Below are positions 7,408-16,858 of a DNA stretch of 64,000 bases, piece by piece. A program made the translations under genes and the position numbers. Numbering within the stretch: position 1 is the stretch's first letter; each line of letters starts with the position of its first letter. A model generated the notes under the pieces. It was not told the DNA's origin and ran no database searches. It saw nothing but the letters and a program-made list of their open reading frames with translations. Location: positions 52,106-116,105 of the forward strand of contig NZ_FMTT01000007.1 in the NCBI RefSeq assembly GCF_900100345.1. The letters run 5' to 3'. The stretch is from Paenibacillus tianmuensis (GTDB lineage Bacteria; Bacillota; Bacilli; Paenibacillales; NBRC-103111).

Positions 7408-10311
7408 ATGCATTCTACTTTAGAATTTGTTAATTTAATCAAAAGATCATATGCGGATGATATAGAAAACCGTGAGTTTTCAATTGATTGCAATTTGAAG
7501 GGAGGGAAAAGCAAGTGGAAAGTATTGAAAGTCGGGAGAAACGATGATAATGGTTTTTATGCAGCCGTGTATATAAAAATGGAAGCCGACAAAGAAACCA
7601 ACCAAATCGTCTTTGCTTGCCGTGGTTCCAATAGTCCTACAGACTTCGTGGTGGAAAACCCCAATTTAACATGGTACACCTTACAAATGGCTTCAGCGAT
7701 ATTCCTGCTTAGGGAAGTCCATGATATCTTAATGAAGAAAAAGATTTTTGATTACGAAATGAGCTTTACCGGGCATTCTTTGGGAGGGAGGTTAGCGCAG
7801 CAATTATTATACGAATGTTACGAAAACAGTAAAGGTACACACGTTTCACGGGATCATGTAAAAATTGCCGTTATATTTAATGCTGCCCCGACTCAAAATT
7901 TGGCTTATTATAGGCCGGAAAGCTCTATTCCATTCGATAAGTATCCTGTGAAGCATTATATTACTGAAAACGAATTTCTTAATAGTTTAAAACTTCCTGG
8001 CACGCATCTTGGAGAACAGATCGTAATACCCAAATCCCATCCTTATCGGGATAATAATAATAATAAAATACCTGAAGATGCCATCACTCTTCACAACTAT
8101 ATTATTACGGATATTTACCATATGGAATATTACTTAGACTTGAATGGGAATTTTCAGGATCATTTTATCAATCAAATCGATAGTAAACGAGACGATATTT
8201 TATACGGAAGAAATTATACGGATTACATATATGGAGGCGCAGGAAACGATAAGCTTTATGGCAAGGGAGGAAATGATCAATTACATGGCGGTCCAGGAGA
8301 TGACTATCTGGAAGGCGGCCTCGGCAACGATCTCTACTTTTTCAAAAAGGGAGACGGCCATGATGAAATTGCAGAATACGGTAAGGATAAAACTGATAAG
8401 ATTAAACTCATCGGCTTTGGCTTGGATGAAATTAAAGTCAATTTTGATCGAGCTGGTTATGAGAAGTCAAATAGCATTAAAGTAACACTCAGTTTTACTA
8501 GTTCATCCGACACGTTAACGTTCCTGCATTCCGACGGAGAATGGAATAATATCGAATTCATTCAAATTTGCGACGAATATGAACGTGTTATTAGAATATT
8601 AAATTTCAAGAAATTGGCAGACTTTATTACGATGGAAAACGACTGGGCCAAGAATGACGATCAGTTTTCACTCACCTATCTGCTTGAGTTAGGGAGCAAG
8701 TACGGGCGGACTTTTGAAGCAAAAGATCCGATCGTGATGGATCTGGACGGAGACGGCCTGGAGACCGTCGGAATCGAAAAAAGGGTATTTTTTGACCATG
8801 ACGGCGACGGGAAGAGCAGTTTGACGGGCTGGGTAGGTCCGGACGACGGTTTGCTTGTACGCGATTTGAACGGCGATGGAGTCATTAATAACGGAACCGA
8901 ACTGTTCGGCGAGTATGCTTTATTGAAAGACGGTTCGCGTTCTCAGAGCGGATATGACGCCTTATCGGAATTGGACGACAACGGCGACGGTACGATCGAC
9001 AAGAACGATGCCGGATTTGCCCAGCTTAAGGTTTGGAAAGATTCCAACAGCGATGGGAAATCCGCACCAAACGAATTGTTTACGCTACCGGATTTGGGCA
9101 TTACAGCCATTCATACAAAATATTACGATATCGGCTCCGGCAACGAATCGAACAGTAATATTTTGGTGAGGGAAAGCAGTTATACCAAGCAGGATGGCTC
9201 CTCCGGGATCATGGGAGAGTATTTGTTCGAGACGGAGACGAACCGAATCGATCCCGAACAGTTTAAGCAAATCATGAAACGCCAAGAAGAGCCGATTTTC
9301 GAAAAAAAAGAGCCTCCAATCATACACTCCAATCAATACGAGGTCATCTTGGCCAATCAATACATCATCACGGACATGGTTGAAAAAATCACACTGGAAG
9401 AGTCGCTGGACGAAATCGCTTATCGGGCGACCATTGATTTGGTCATCACGGATAATTTTCCCGCCATAGGCCCCGGTCAGGAAATCCGCGTATCGGGGAT
9501 TGCTCCCCAAGGCACGAGTCTGGTCTACCTTTTTCACCCCGGGGTGATCTGGGAATGCAACAGCCGCAACAGCGGGCAGAAGCATTTGACAGTAACGGCC
9601 TATGACAAGACCATTTACTTAAACAAATGCGAGGACGAGTACCTGCTTCCGGCGGGCCAAACGGCGACACAAAGGCTGAAGCGGTATGCGGCGGATTGGG
9701 GAATTCCGATAGGCCATATCGCTGAAACGGGAAAAAGTCTTGCCAAAGGCGTCTACCGGTCTCAGACAATTTTTTCTATGATTTTGAATGATTTGAAAGA
9801 TACGGTATCTCGCGACGGGTTGATGTACCGGGCCCGAATGACCCCTAACGGGCTGGAGCTTTTCGAGATCGGGAGCAATTCGCCGGTTTGGATGCTGGAC
9901 ATGGATCAGAATGTCGAGGAAATTACGCAAAAGCGGACGCTGGAGGGCGCCGTCACCCAAGTCAAAGTGTTGGGCAAAGCAAAGGAGGAAAACAAGCCGG
10001 TGCCGGTATTGGCCGTAGAGAAAGGGGAAACGGACAAGTACGGAACCCTGCAGCGCATTATTCAAAATAGCAGTATTGAAACCGCCAGTCAGGCCAAAAA
10101 AGCGGCTAAAAGGCTTCTGAGCGGAATGCAGGAAACGGTTACGGTGACTGCCATCGATATCAACACGATTCGGGCAGGAGATAAGGTTCAGATGAAAGAT
10201 TTGGCTTTCATTGTGACCAGTGTCAGACATGAATTGGGCATGCCGGGAAACATGACGTTGGAGTTGATGCATATCGATGCGGTTCGAAGAAAGTATTTTA
10301 TGACGGATTAA
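7408..10311 (+). CDS. Chimeric lipase / RTX / EF-hand protein with C-terminal XkdQ-like tail hub domain
   Basis: This gene joins three modules. Residue numbers count from an upstream ATG at 7393; the ATG at 7408 is preferred because GGGGTG lies 7 bp before it. Residues about 10-280 resemble class-3 lipases: FACRGSNSPTDF, the nucleophile elbow GHSLGG with Ser129, and a late HMEYYL that could supply the catalytic histidine. Residues about 275-325 are RTX-type GGxGxD repeats (YGGAGNDKLYG, HGGPGDDYLEG, GGLGNDLYF), and about 450-560 hold Asp-rich EF-hand-like loops (DLDGDGLETV, DLNGDGVINN, DDNGDGTIDKND), suggesting calcium-dependent folding. From about residue 647 to the end the protein matches XkdQ, the gp27-like hub: LTVTAYDKTIYLNK, KYGTLQRIIQN and the final MTLELMHID. 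No signal peptide is seen. The first 1.3 kb is AT-rich, the rest is not. It may be a tail-delivered lipase effector; accidental gene fusion is the alternative. Confidence 0.85.
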   Translation: MHSTLEFVNLIKRSYADDIENREFSIDCNLKGGKSKWKVLKVGRNDDNGFYAAVYIKMEADKETNQIVFACRGSNSPTDFVVENPNLTWYTLQMASAIFLLREVHDILMKKKIFDYEMSFTGHSLGGRLAQQLLYECYENSKGTHVSRDHVKIAVIFNAAPTQNLAYYRPESSIPFDKYPVKHYITENEFLNSLKLPGTHLGEQIVIPKSHPYRDNNNNKIPEDAITLHNYIITDIYHMEYYLDLNGNFQDHFINQIDSKRDDILYGRNYTDYIYGGAGNDKLYGKGGNDQLHGGPGDDYLEGGLGNDLYFFKKGDGHDEIAEYGKDKTDKIKLIGFGLDEIKVNFDRAGYEKSNSIKVTLSFTSSSDTLTFLHSDGEWNNIEFIQICDEYERVIRILNFKKLADFITMENDWAKNDDQFSLTYLLELGSKYGRTFEAKDPIVMDLDGDGLETVGIEKRVFFDHDGDGKSSLTGWVGPDDGLLVRDLNGDGVINNGTELFGEYALLKDGSRSQSGYDALSELDDNGDGTIDKNDAGFAQLKVWKDSNSDGKSAPNELFTLPDLGITAIHTKYYDIGSGNESNSNILVRESSYTKQDGSSGIMGEYLFETETNRIDPEQFKQIMKRQEEPIFEKKEPPIIHSNQYEVILANQYIITDMVEKITLEESLDEIAYRATIDLVITDNFPAIGPGQEIRVSGIAPQGTSLVYLFHPGVIWECNSRNSGQKHLTVTAYDKTIYLNKCEDEYLLPAGQTATQRLKRYAADWGIPIGHIAETGKSLAKGVYRSQTIFSMILNDLKDTVSRDGLMYRARMTPNGLELFEIGSNSPVWMLDMDQNVEEITQKRTLEGAVTQVKVLGKAKEENKPVPVLAVEKGETDKYGTLQRIIQNSSIETASQAKKAAKRLLSGMQETVTVTAIDINTIRAGDKVQMKDLAFIVTSVRHELGMPGNMTLELMHIDAVRRKYFMTD

Positions 10312-10350
10312 TTTGATGCGTGATAAATTAAGCGCCCATGACTGCTCTAC

Positions 10351-10382
10351 GCCCTAGTCTCAAAATCGGACTGGGGCTTTTT
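10351..10382 (+). terminator. Rho-independent terminator after the fusion gene
   Basis: GCCCTAGTC (10351-10359) pairs with GACTGGGGC (10369-10377) with one G-T pair, followed by TTTTT. It lies 40 bp after the hub fusion gene and before the chemoreceptor. Confidence 0.85.
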
Positions 10383-10506
10383 GTGATTCATCGCCCGAGC
10401 GTTACAGGAAAAACATATAAATTTCCAGATTAAAGAGGATTTTGGTGAGTTATGTCGAAATTTACTTGCACATTCGTCTATCATCCGCCAAAAGGGAGCT
10501 GCCTTC

Positions 10507-12552
10507 ATGAGACTTCGAAGCGTCAAAGCCAAAACGTTTCTCTTGTTTATGCCGGCCGTGCTTGTTTTGTTTGCTGCCGTCCTGGTCGCCGCTTATGTTT
10601 ATGCCAAGGGAATTATTCTCGATCAGAGCAGATATGGCATGAACGAGCAATTGAAGAGCATCTCGAACGATATCGATACCCGGCTCGTTGCGCATACGAG
10701 GCTGCCGGAGATGATCGCCCATACGATCGAGGATACGTATACGAAGCTTACGCTTCAGGATTACCAGTCCATGACGAAGGGCGAGTTGAGCGTGAACGGG
10801 GAGACGTTCGGCGTCGGGGTTTTTTTCGCAGAGGGTGCGTATAACCCAAAAACAAAATACTTTTCCACGTATGCTTTTCGGGATAAGGACAACCTGAAAT
10901 CGACGGAAGACTACAACAATGCCGGTAACAATTATATGAGCCAAAATTGGTACAAGGCCGCCGTTAATCAAAAGGAAGTCGTTTATACCGATCCGTACTA
11001 CGACGAAGTTACTAAGGTGCCTATGGTGACCGCGTCGGCTCCCATCTATAATGCCGGGAAACAGTTTATCGCCGTGGCGACGGGCGATATCGACCTGTCC
11101 ACACTGCAAAAGACCATGGCGGACATGAAGGTCGGAGCCACGGGCTGGGCGTTACTTATACATAAGGACGGCACTTATTTGGCCGGTCCGGAGCAAGATA
11201 AGGTGATGAAGACCAAGCTGCAGCAGGACCCCGATTCCGCATTGGCCGCTCTGGGTCAAGAGCTGCTGCAAAACAAAAACGGAAACACGACGTATACAAG
11301 CGCCAATGGCGTGAACCACGTTTTCTATAAAGAAATTCCGAGGACGAACTGGATTCTCGCAGTCATCAAGCCGGACAAGGAATTGACGGAGCCGCTTACG
11401 CAGCTGCTGTTTAAGCTCTGCCTGATCGGATTGGCGGGGATTCTGTTGATTGCGGCGGTCATTCTGGTGTACAGCCGCGGGATTACCACCCAAATCGCCA
11501 AGCTGAACAAGCTGTCCGAGAAGCTGGCCGCTGGGGATTTCACGCATCACATTGCCGTCACGAGCCAAGATGAATTCGGGCAAATGTCGGAGCATTTCAA
11601 CCGGGCGACCGGCGAGCTCAGACAGATGCTGAATAAGGTGTCCGAGCATACGCTGCACGCCGCGTCCACCTCCGAGCAGTTGTCCGCCAGCGCCGAGCAG
11701 ACCAGCAAAGTGACGGAAAACATTGCCACAACGATTCAAGAGGTGGCGACGGGCGCCGATGTGCAGCTTCGGGGAGCGGAGGAAACCGTCCGGGCGATGG
11801 ATGAGCTGACGCTTGGGATTCAGCGTATTGCCGAGTCGTCTTCCTTAGTCCGTGATTCCTCCGAAGAAACGACGGCGAAAGCTTCGGAGGGCAACGAGAA
11901 AATTCAGGAAGCGGTAGTCGGCATGAATCAGGCGAACGAGAACGCCAAGCAGTTGGCCGACGTCATCCGGCAGCTCAACGCACGCTCCCAGGAAATCGGC
12001 AAAATCATGGAAGTGATCACGGGGATCAGCAACCAAACGAATCTTCTTTCGCTGAACGCGGGGATTGAAGCGGCGAGGGCCGGGGAACACGGCAAAGGGT
12101 TTGCTGTGGTGGCCCATGAGATCCGCAAGCTGTCCGAGCAAACGAAGCAATCCGCCGAGCAGGTCGGGCACTTGATCGACCAAATCCGGAGCTATGCCGC
12201 GGAGGCCGCTGCCTCGGTGGACACGGGCGCCGTGGAGATGGAGCGGGGGACCCGCTTGGTCGGGGAAGCGGGCGAGGCGTTCCAAGCCATTTTGCATCAT
12301 ATTCATGCGATGGACGATCAGATCCAAGAGGTTTCCGCCGCTTCCCAGCAAATGTCCGCCAGTTCCGAGCAGGTGAATGCAACGACGCAGGAGCTGTCCC
12401 GGATTGCAAGGGAGGCCGCGGCCAATGCGCAGCATGTAGCCGCCTCCAGCGAAGAGCAGCTCGCGTCGATGGAGGAGATTGCCGCATCATCCGAATCGCT
12501 GACCCTCATGGTCGAGGAGCTTCGGGAATTGATGTCCCGGTTTAAGGTGTGA
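10507..12552 (+). CDS. Methyl-accepting chemotaxis protein (dCache-HAMP-MCP signal)
   Basis: A 681-residue chemoreceptor that would sense an extracellular ligand and control the CheA kinase. The order is: N-terminal membrane helix (about 10-34), a periplasm-equivalent double Cache sensor (about 35-295; [21 protein letters not shown] and [10 protein letters not shown] are Cache-like), a second membrane helix (about 300-325), HAMP (about 326-380, [13 protein letters not shown]) and a long cytoplasmic coiled coil. The signalling tip [35 protein letters not shown] is near residues 500-535. The amino-acid-binding dCache motif (Arg before WY) is not evident, so the ligand is unknown. The start ATG follows GGGAGCT. 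It stands alone with no che genes nearby. Confidence 0.93.
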   Translation: MRLRSVKAKTFLLFMPAVLVLFAAVLVAAYVYAKGIILDQSRYGMNEQLKSISNDIDTRLVAHTRLPEMIAHTIEDTYTKLTLQDYQSMTKGELSVNGETFGVGVFFAEGAYNPKTKYFSTYAFRDKDNLKSTEDYNNAGNNYMSQNWYKAAVNQKEVVYTDPYYDEVTKVPMVTASAPIYNAGKQFIAVATGDIDLSTLQKTMADMKVGATGWALLIHKDGTYLAGPEQDKVMKTKLQQDPDSALAALGQELLQNKNGNTTYTSANGVNHVFYKEIPRTNWILAVIKPDKELTEPLTQLLFKLCLIGLAGILLIAAVILVYSRGITTQIAKLNKLSEKLAAGDFTHHIAVTSQDEFGQMSEHFNRATGELRQMLNKVSEHTLHAASTSEQLSASAEQTSKVTENIATTIQEVATGADVQLRGAEETVRAMDELTLGIQRIAESSSLVRDSSEETTAKASEGNEKIQEAVVGMNQANENAKQLADVIRQLNARSQEIGKIMEVITGISNQTNLLSLNAGIEAARAGEHGKGFAVVAHEIRKLSEQTKQSAEQVGHLIDQIRSYAAEAAASVDTGAVEMERGTRLVGEAGEAFQAILHHIHAMDDQIQEVSAASQQMSASSEQVNATTQELSRIAREAAANAQHVAASSEEQLASMEEIAASSESLTLMVEELRELMSRFKV

Positions 12553-13325
12553 TTCTGCGGGTGAGACGCCGCTAAAGGGTTGATGTGATTTAGACGCGTG
12601 AGCGAGGACGCCGCAAGCAGACGCGCGCGGATCGGTACGCTGCCGTCGGACACGCTGGCCGAGCAGATCACGAACGGGCTGTATTTCGAGCCGGGTGCCG
12701 GGTGCGAAAAACTGGTATTGTCGCCGCAGTATCATTTTCAACCGGCCAACATCATTTATACGTTCGGCGGCTCGACCGTTTGCCAGTATGCCGTCGACGG
12801 CTCTTACGACGACCCGGCCGACGAGCCGTCCCGCCGCCTGTACCGCCAGCTTCGCAGCCTCAGCGAAAAAAGCCGCCTGCGCATCCTGCGCTATTTGAAC
12901 GCCGGACCGCGCAGCTTTACCGAAATCGTGCGCTATATCGGCATTTCCAAAGGCATTACAGATCTTAGCCGAGAAAGCCCTTGCCTTTAGGCATGGGATG
13001 AATCGGCTTAGGACAAGGGCTATCTTTAGACAGCTTAATTGTCCTACATTGTTTCATGTTGTTGCAGTTTTTATGTTTAAACTGACGCAATCGGTGTATG
13101 GGATAACAATATAGAAGAACGACAACAACTGTATCACTCATCAACTATCATTTTGTGTGGTAAAATTGAAAGGTACGACCTCGCGATGTTTGCGTCAAGA
13201 ATTTAAGCATTTGGTGCATCTACCAAGCCTTTGGACACGTTCGTATTTTGTCAGCACGGCAGGGAATGTTTCGAGTGAAACCATCTAACGTTAAGTTGAA
13301 GAACAAAAGACAAGGGGGTGAAGCC

Positions 13326-14381
13326 ATGCAAACTGTAACCGTTCAAATTCGAATATGCCCAAACGATGTTTCCCTGCTGAAGGAGATGGGGAGCGAATAC
13401 ATCAAAACGGTCAATCTCCTCACCGAACAAGCGGAAGCATCGGGCGCATTTCCAAAGCTCACCTCCAAGGATATCGATGCCAAACTTCCATCCGCAGTAA
13501 AGAACCAAGCCATTCGAGATGCGCGAAGCATTCATAACAAGACGAAAAAGCAAGGAAAACGTCCGATTCTAAAACGCAGAGCCTACTACGTAAATAACCA
13601 GAACTATTCACTCGGGGACCATAGCGTTGCATTTCCTGTGATGTTGGACGGAAACGTACAGCGGCTCAAGATTTCGGCTCATGTAATGGAACGCGAACAA
13701 CGGTTGCTATCCAGCGGCAAGCTTGGTCTCTTAAAAGTGGTTGAGAAGTCGGGCAAGTGGTACGTACAAATTTCTGTTGAAAGAAAGACAGAACAATCAA
13801 CCGGCGATGTCATAATGGGCATTGACTTGGGCTTAAAAGTCCCTGCCGTTGTTGTCACCTCAACAGGGAAGACGAAATTTGTTGGCAACGGCAGACAGAA
13901 CAAGTACATACGCCGCAAATATAAAGAGCGCAGAAGAAAGCTGGGCAAGTTAAAGAAGCTGTCTGCGATCCGAAAGCAGGAAAATAAAGAACATCGCTAC
14001 ATCAAAGACCAAAACCACAAAATCAGCCGTAAGATCGTGAACATGGCGATTGAAGAACAAGTATCGGTCATCAAGCTGGAAAAGCTGACAAACCTTCGCC
14101 AAACGACAAGAACAAGTCGTAAAAACGCCAAAAACCTGCATAACTGGACGTTCCATCAATTGCAAACGTTTATCGCATACAAAGCGGCATTGGCCGGGAT
14201 TAACATCATCGAAGTCAATCCTGCCTACACCTCCCAAACATGTCCAAACTGCGAGAAACGGAACAAGGCAAAGGACCGAACGTATGAGTGTTCATGCGGG
14301 TATCGCACACACCGCGACAGGGTTGGAGCGATCAACATCCTGCGCCAACCTGTGATAGATGGTAACAGTCTATCAGCCTAG
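13326..14381 (+). CDS. tnpB: TnpB RNA-guided nuclease (IS605 OrfB)
   Basis: A 351-residue TnpB, the RNA-guided DNA nuclease carried by IS605-type elements and the ancestor of Cas12. The three RuvC acidic sites look intact: Asp in MGIDLGLKVPAVV, Glu in VIKLEKLTNL and Asp in HRDRVGAINI. The zinc-binding block between them has CPNC and CSCGYRTH. The basic bridge region KYKERRRKLGKLKKL is also present. The ATG at 13326 is chosen because GGGGGTG lies 5 bp upstream; the frame is open further upstream from 13248. It would act with a right-end RNA whose guide comes from the flanking DNA, and cut the empty donor site next to a TTAC motif, favouring retention of the element. Confidence 0.93.
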   Translation: MQTVTVQIRICPNDVSLLKEMGSEYIKTVNLLTEQAEASGAFPKLTSKDIDAKLPSAVKNQAIRDARSIHNKTKKQGKRPILKRRAYYVNNQNYSLGDHSVAFPVMLDGNVQRLKISAHVMEREQRLLSSGKLGLLKVVEKSGKWYVQISVERKTEQSTGDVIMGIDLGLKVPAVVVTSTGKTKFVGNGRQNKYIRRKYKERRRKLGKLKKLSAIRKQENKEHRYIKDQNHKISRKIVNMAIEEQVSVIKLEKLTNLRQTTRTSRKNAKNLHNWTFHQLQTFIAYKAALAGINIIEVNPAYTSQTCPNCEKRNKAKDRTYECSCGYRTHRDRVGAINILRQPVIDGNSLSA

Positions 14382-14512
14382 ATAGCTATACGCTCTGATC
14401 TAGGATGAGCTAATGAGCTAGCTCTTAACTTAGCAGTCTGCACAAAACAGAAATGGCCTGCGTGCGTTAACTAGCTAAGAATCCCACGGCTTTAGCCGTG
14501 TCGGAGGCTCAA
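14382..14512 (+). ncRNA. Candidate omega RNA scaffold at the TnpB right end
   Basis: TnpB elements produce a guide RNA from the 3' end of tnpB and the right end, with the guide segment lying just outside the element. Here the post-stop region holds several short self-complementary segments (for example AGCTAATGAGCTAGCT) and the CACGGC-TTTA-GCCGTG hairpin at 14485-14500, 12 bp before the boundary. The predicted guide would begin at 14513 with GCACGACCATATTTTC. The 5' boundary, probably inside tnpB, cannot be set from sequence. Confidence 0.45.
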
Positions 14513-14906
14513 GCACGACCATATTTTCAATCTCCGTTCCGCCGGTCTGCTGCGCGCTCACATGTCTGGAGAAACAGCCGTAGCTTACAGCCTGCGGAAG
14601 GAGGCGATCGGCGGGCTGCAAGAATCTCTGTTGGGCTATCTGCTCGCCGATTGACGGCAACCCACACCCGGTGGGTGCCTTGGGCGCGAACCTTGCGATG
14701 ACGCATCGGAAGGTTCTTTGGCGTTCCCGAATTTGAAGCCAACTCCCCCACAAAAAAATGCCCTCTGTTACGCAAACCCCCTCCGACATTATACCAGCTC
14801 GATTTCCGACAGCTTTACTTATGAACTTTTTCGTGGGCCAAGGCCTTCTTTTTATTCGCTCATCGTCATAAATTCTTTGTATAAAGAAAATTTTTATTGT
14901 TCTCCA

Positions 14907-14935
14907 TTTACAGAACTAACCAAACTGTCTATAAT
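14907..14935 (+). promoter_or_regulatory. Sigma-A type promoter for the peptide transporter operon
   Basis: TTTACA (14907-14912), a 17-bp spacer and a perfect TATAAT (14930-14935). Transcription would start near 14942, leaving a leader of about 95 bases before the receptor gene. The rest of 14655-15038 holds no convincing gene. Confidence 0.8.
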
Positions 14936-15038
14936 GATGCTTATTCACAGTAAATCATACTATGCATATCGGAATTATAAATTTAAAAGGGAACTGGAAC
15001 TATTTCCTGCTTCCCGATCATGCCGGAGGGGATCATCC

Positions 15039-16802
15039 ATGAAGAAAAGAAAAGCTTTGACGCTGTCCGTATCGGCGCTTGTCGCCTGCTCGCTGCTTCT
15101 GTCCGCCTGCAGCGGACAAGATGCGGCAGCGCCAAGCGGAGGCGGCAATGCCAAAGGCACGGAAGCCGCAGGAACGCCTGGCGCGGGTCAGAACGGGGTG
15201 GCCGGCATCAAGGACGGCCTGATACCGGCCACCGACAAATCGAAAGTGCCGGAGGCCGTGAAGAAGCGCACCGATACGTTCGTCGTCTCGCTCACCGAGC
15301 CGGGCGGCATTTTCAACCCGTACTTTTATCAGAACGGCTACGACGGCAACGTTAACTCCGTCCTGTTCGCCCAACTCGTGGACATCGACAAGAACGGCAA
15401 GCCGATTCCCGGGATGGCAGAGAAGTGGGAGCTGTCGGACGACCAGCTGACGTATACGTTCAAGCTGCGCGCCGGGCTTGCATTCAGCGACGGCTCGCCG
15501 CTCACGGCCGACGATGTCGCCTTCACGCTGACGCTGCTGCACGACCCTGCCTACGACGGGCAAACCGACATTGCCCAAGCTGCCGTCAAAGGGGGCAAAG
15601 ACTACAAAGAGGGCAAAGCTGCAGCAGTCGAAGGCATCCAGGTCGTCGATCCACAGACGATCAAGATTACGACGGACAAGGTCAACGCACAAGCCTTGTA
15701 CCTCCTCGGCGGACAGGTGCTGTCCAAAGCGTATTACGGCAAAGATTACAAGCCCGGCAAGCTCGACTCGATCAAGCAGTTGCATAGCAAGCCGCTCGAA
15801 TCGGGCCCGTACAAGCTGGAGAAGTTCGTGCCGGGACAGGAAGTCCGGTTCGTGGCCAACCCGAATTTTTATAAAGGCAAACCGGCCGTTGAGCACTTCA
15901 TCTACAAAACGACGGAAGGCGACGCTACCCAGTTTTTCCAAACCGGCGAGACGGATTACTCCGGCTTTACGGGCAACCAGGATAATATGGAGCTGCTCCA
16001 GTCGCTCGGCTTTGCCAATATCGATGTCTATACGGCCAGCTCGTACTCCTACATCAAGTTCAACCACTCCAGGCCGTACTTCAAAGACAAGCGGGTAAGG
16101 CAGGCGTTCATCTACGGGCTGGACCGCCCCAAAATCGTCGACACCATTTACCAAGGCTACGGGCAGGTGGCGGACGTACCGGTGTCTCCGATCTCGTGGG
16201 CATATACGGAAGAGGGCGTCAATCCGTATCCGTTCGACCCGGAGAAGGCGAAGAAGCTGCTGGACGAAGCCGGCTGGAAGCCGGGCAAGGACGGCATTCG
16301 CGAGAAAGACGGACAGCGTCTGTCGGTTCGCTACTTCGGCTCCAAAGGGAAAGTAACTGATATTTTGATCCCGATTGCCAAAGAAAACTACAAAGCGATC
16401 GGCATCGATTTCCAAACCGAATTAATGGATTACAACGCCCTGCTGGCCAAAACGAAAAAAGGCGAGCACGATCTGGTTTCGTTCTCGACCACGATTCTGA
16501 TCGACCCGGACGACGGCGTGCAATCGTTTAACTCGAAATATAAAGGCAGTTTCACGGATACGAACGGCTACAATAATCCGAAGGTCGACGAGCTGGTGGC
16601 CAAAGCGGTCGGCACGCTCGATATCGAGAAGCGGAAGCAGGCCTACAAGGAGCTGTACAAAGAGCTCAGCGACGATCCGCCGTACCTTCTGCTAAACTAC
16701 CGCAAAATACTCGGCGCTTCGAACAGCCGGATCACAGGGCTTGAGCTGAACGGCTTCAACAGCGTGAATTCCAGCCTGCCGACGGTCCGCATCGAGCCGT
16801 AA
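15039..16802 (+). CDS. Peptide ABC transporter substrate-binding lipoprotein (SBP_bac_5)
   Basis: A 587-residue family 5 extracellular solute-binding protein, the receptor of a di/oligopeptide importer. The signal peptide ends in a lipobox, LLLSACSGQ, with Cys24 as the lipid anchor. A Gly/Ala/Ser linker follows, then the family core with MAEKWELSDDQLTYTFKLRAGLAFSDGSPLTADDV near residues 125-160. The ATG at 15039 is chosen for its ribosome binding site (GGAGGGG, 7 bp upstream) and signal peptide; the frame is open much further upstream but without initiation signals. It heads a five-gene operon. Whether the ligand is peptide, opine or nickel cannot be decided from the sequence. Confidence 0.92.
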   Translation: MKKRKALTLSVSALVACSLLLSACSGQDAAAPSGGGNAKGTEAAGTPGAGQNGVAGIKDGLIPATDKSKVPEAVKKRTDTFVVSLTEPGGIFNPYFYQNGYDGNVNSVLFAQLVDIDKNGKPIPGMAEKWELSDDQLTYTFKLRAGLAFSDGSPLTADDVAFTLTLLHDPAYDGQTDIAQAAVKGGKDYKEGKAAAVEGIQVVDPQTIKITTDKVNAQALYLLGGQVLSKAYYGKDYKPGKLDSIKQLHSKPLESGPYKLEKFVPGQEVRFVANPNFYKGKPAVEHFIYKTTEGDATQFFQTGETDYSGFTGNQDNMELLQSLGFANIDVYTASSYSYIKFNHSRPYFKDKRVRQAFIYGLDRPKIVDTIYQGYGQVADVPVSPISWAYTEEGVNPYPFDPEKAKKLLDEAGWKPGKDGIREKDGQRLSVRYFGSKGKVTDILIPIAKENYKAIGIDFQTELMDYNALLAKTKKGEHDLVSFSTTILIDPDDGVQSFNSKYKGSFTDTNGYNNPKVDELVAKAVGTLDIEKRKQAYKELYKELSDDPPYLLLNYRKILGASNSRITGLELNGFNSVNSSLPTVRIEP

Positions 16803-16814
16803 CCGTGATTTTAC

Positions 16815-16836
16815 GCCCAGCCGGTCAAGGCTGGGC
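16815..16836 (+). terminator. Stem-loop between receptor and permease genes (attenuator-like)
   Basis: GCCCAGCC (16815-16822) pairs perfectly with GGCTGGGC (16829-16836) around a 6-base loop. No clear T run follows, so it may act as a 3' stabiliser or partial terminator that raises receptor mRNA over the permease part, a common arrangement in ABC importer operons. Confidence 0.5.
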
Positions 16837-16858
16837 TCACTTTCTTGGGGGGACGATC

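Larger units (their letters stand above)
12960..14512 (+). mobile_element. IS605-family TnpB-only insertion element (IS1341-like)
   Basis: The ends follow the rules of the IS200/IS605 family: insertion immediately 3' of TTAC (12956-12959), right end finishing in TCAA (14509-14512), no terminal inverted repeats and no target duplication. Subterminal hairpins are present at both ends, each with a TTTA loop: CCCTTGCC/GGCATGGG at 12978-12997 on the left and CACGGC/GCCGTG at 14485-14500 on the right. The only gene is tnpB; there is no tnpA, so mobility would need a transposase in trans. The host gene frame is restored by exact excision, which fixes both boundaries. Confidence 0.9.
12598..14654 (+). 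pseudogene. ArsR-type transcriptional regulator gene split by a TnpB element
   Basis: The left part (12598-12959) encodes the start of a regulator whose winged-helix region begins SEKSRLRILRYLNAGPRSFTEI and breaks off after ISKGIT. The right part (14513-14654) resumes with HDHIFNLRSAGLLRAHMSG and ends LLGYLLAD. If the inserted element (12960-14512) is removed exactly, the codon ACG is rebuilt across the junction and the frame runs from 12598 to the TGA at 14652-14654, giving 167 residues with an intact recognition helix. The GTG start is tentative. The gene follows the chemoreceptor and precedes the peptide transporter operon; which of these it regulated is not known. As it stands the regulator should be inactive. 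Confidence 0.88.

Noticed and set aside
1-10382. Complete prophage or extracellular contractile injection system
   Set aside because: Only distal tail and lysis genes are visible. There is no integrase, att site, capsid gene or AAA+ ATPase in the window, so phage versus tailocin cannot be decided.
15033-16415. Open frame of 460 codons on the minus strand
   Set aside because: It is antisense to the peptide-binding lipoprotein gene and shows no recognisable motif.
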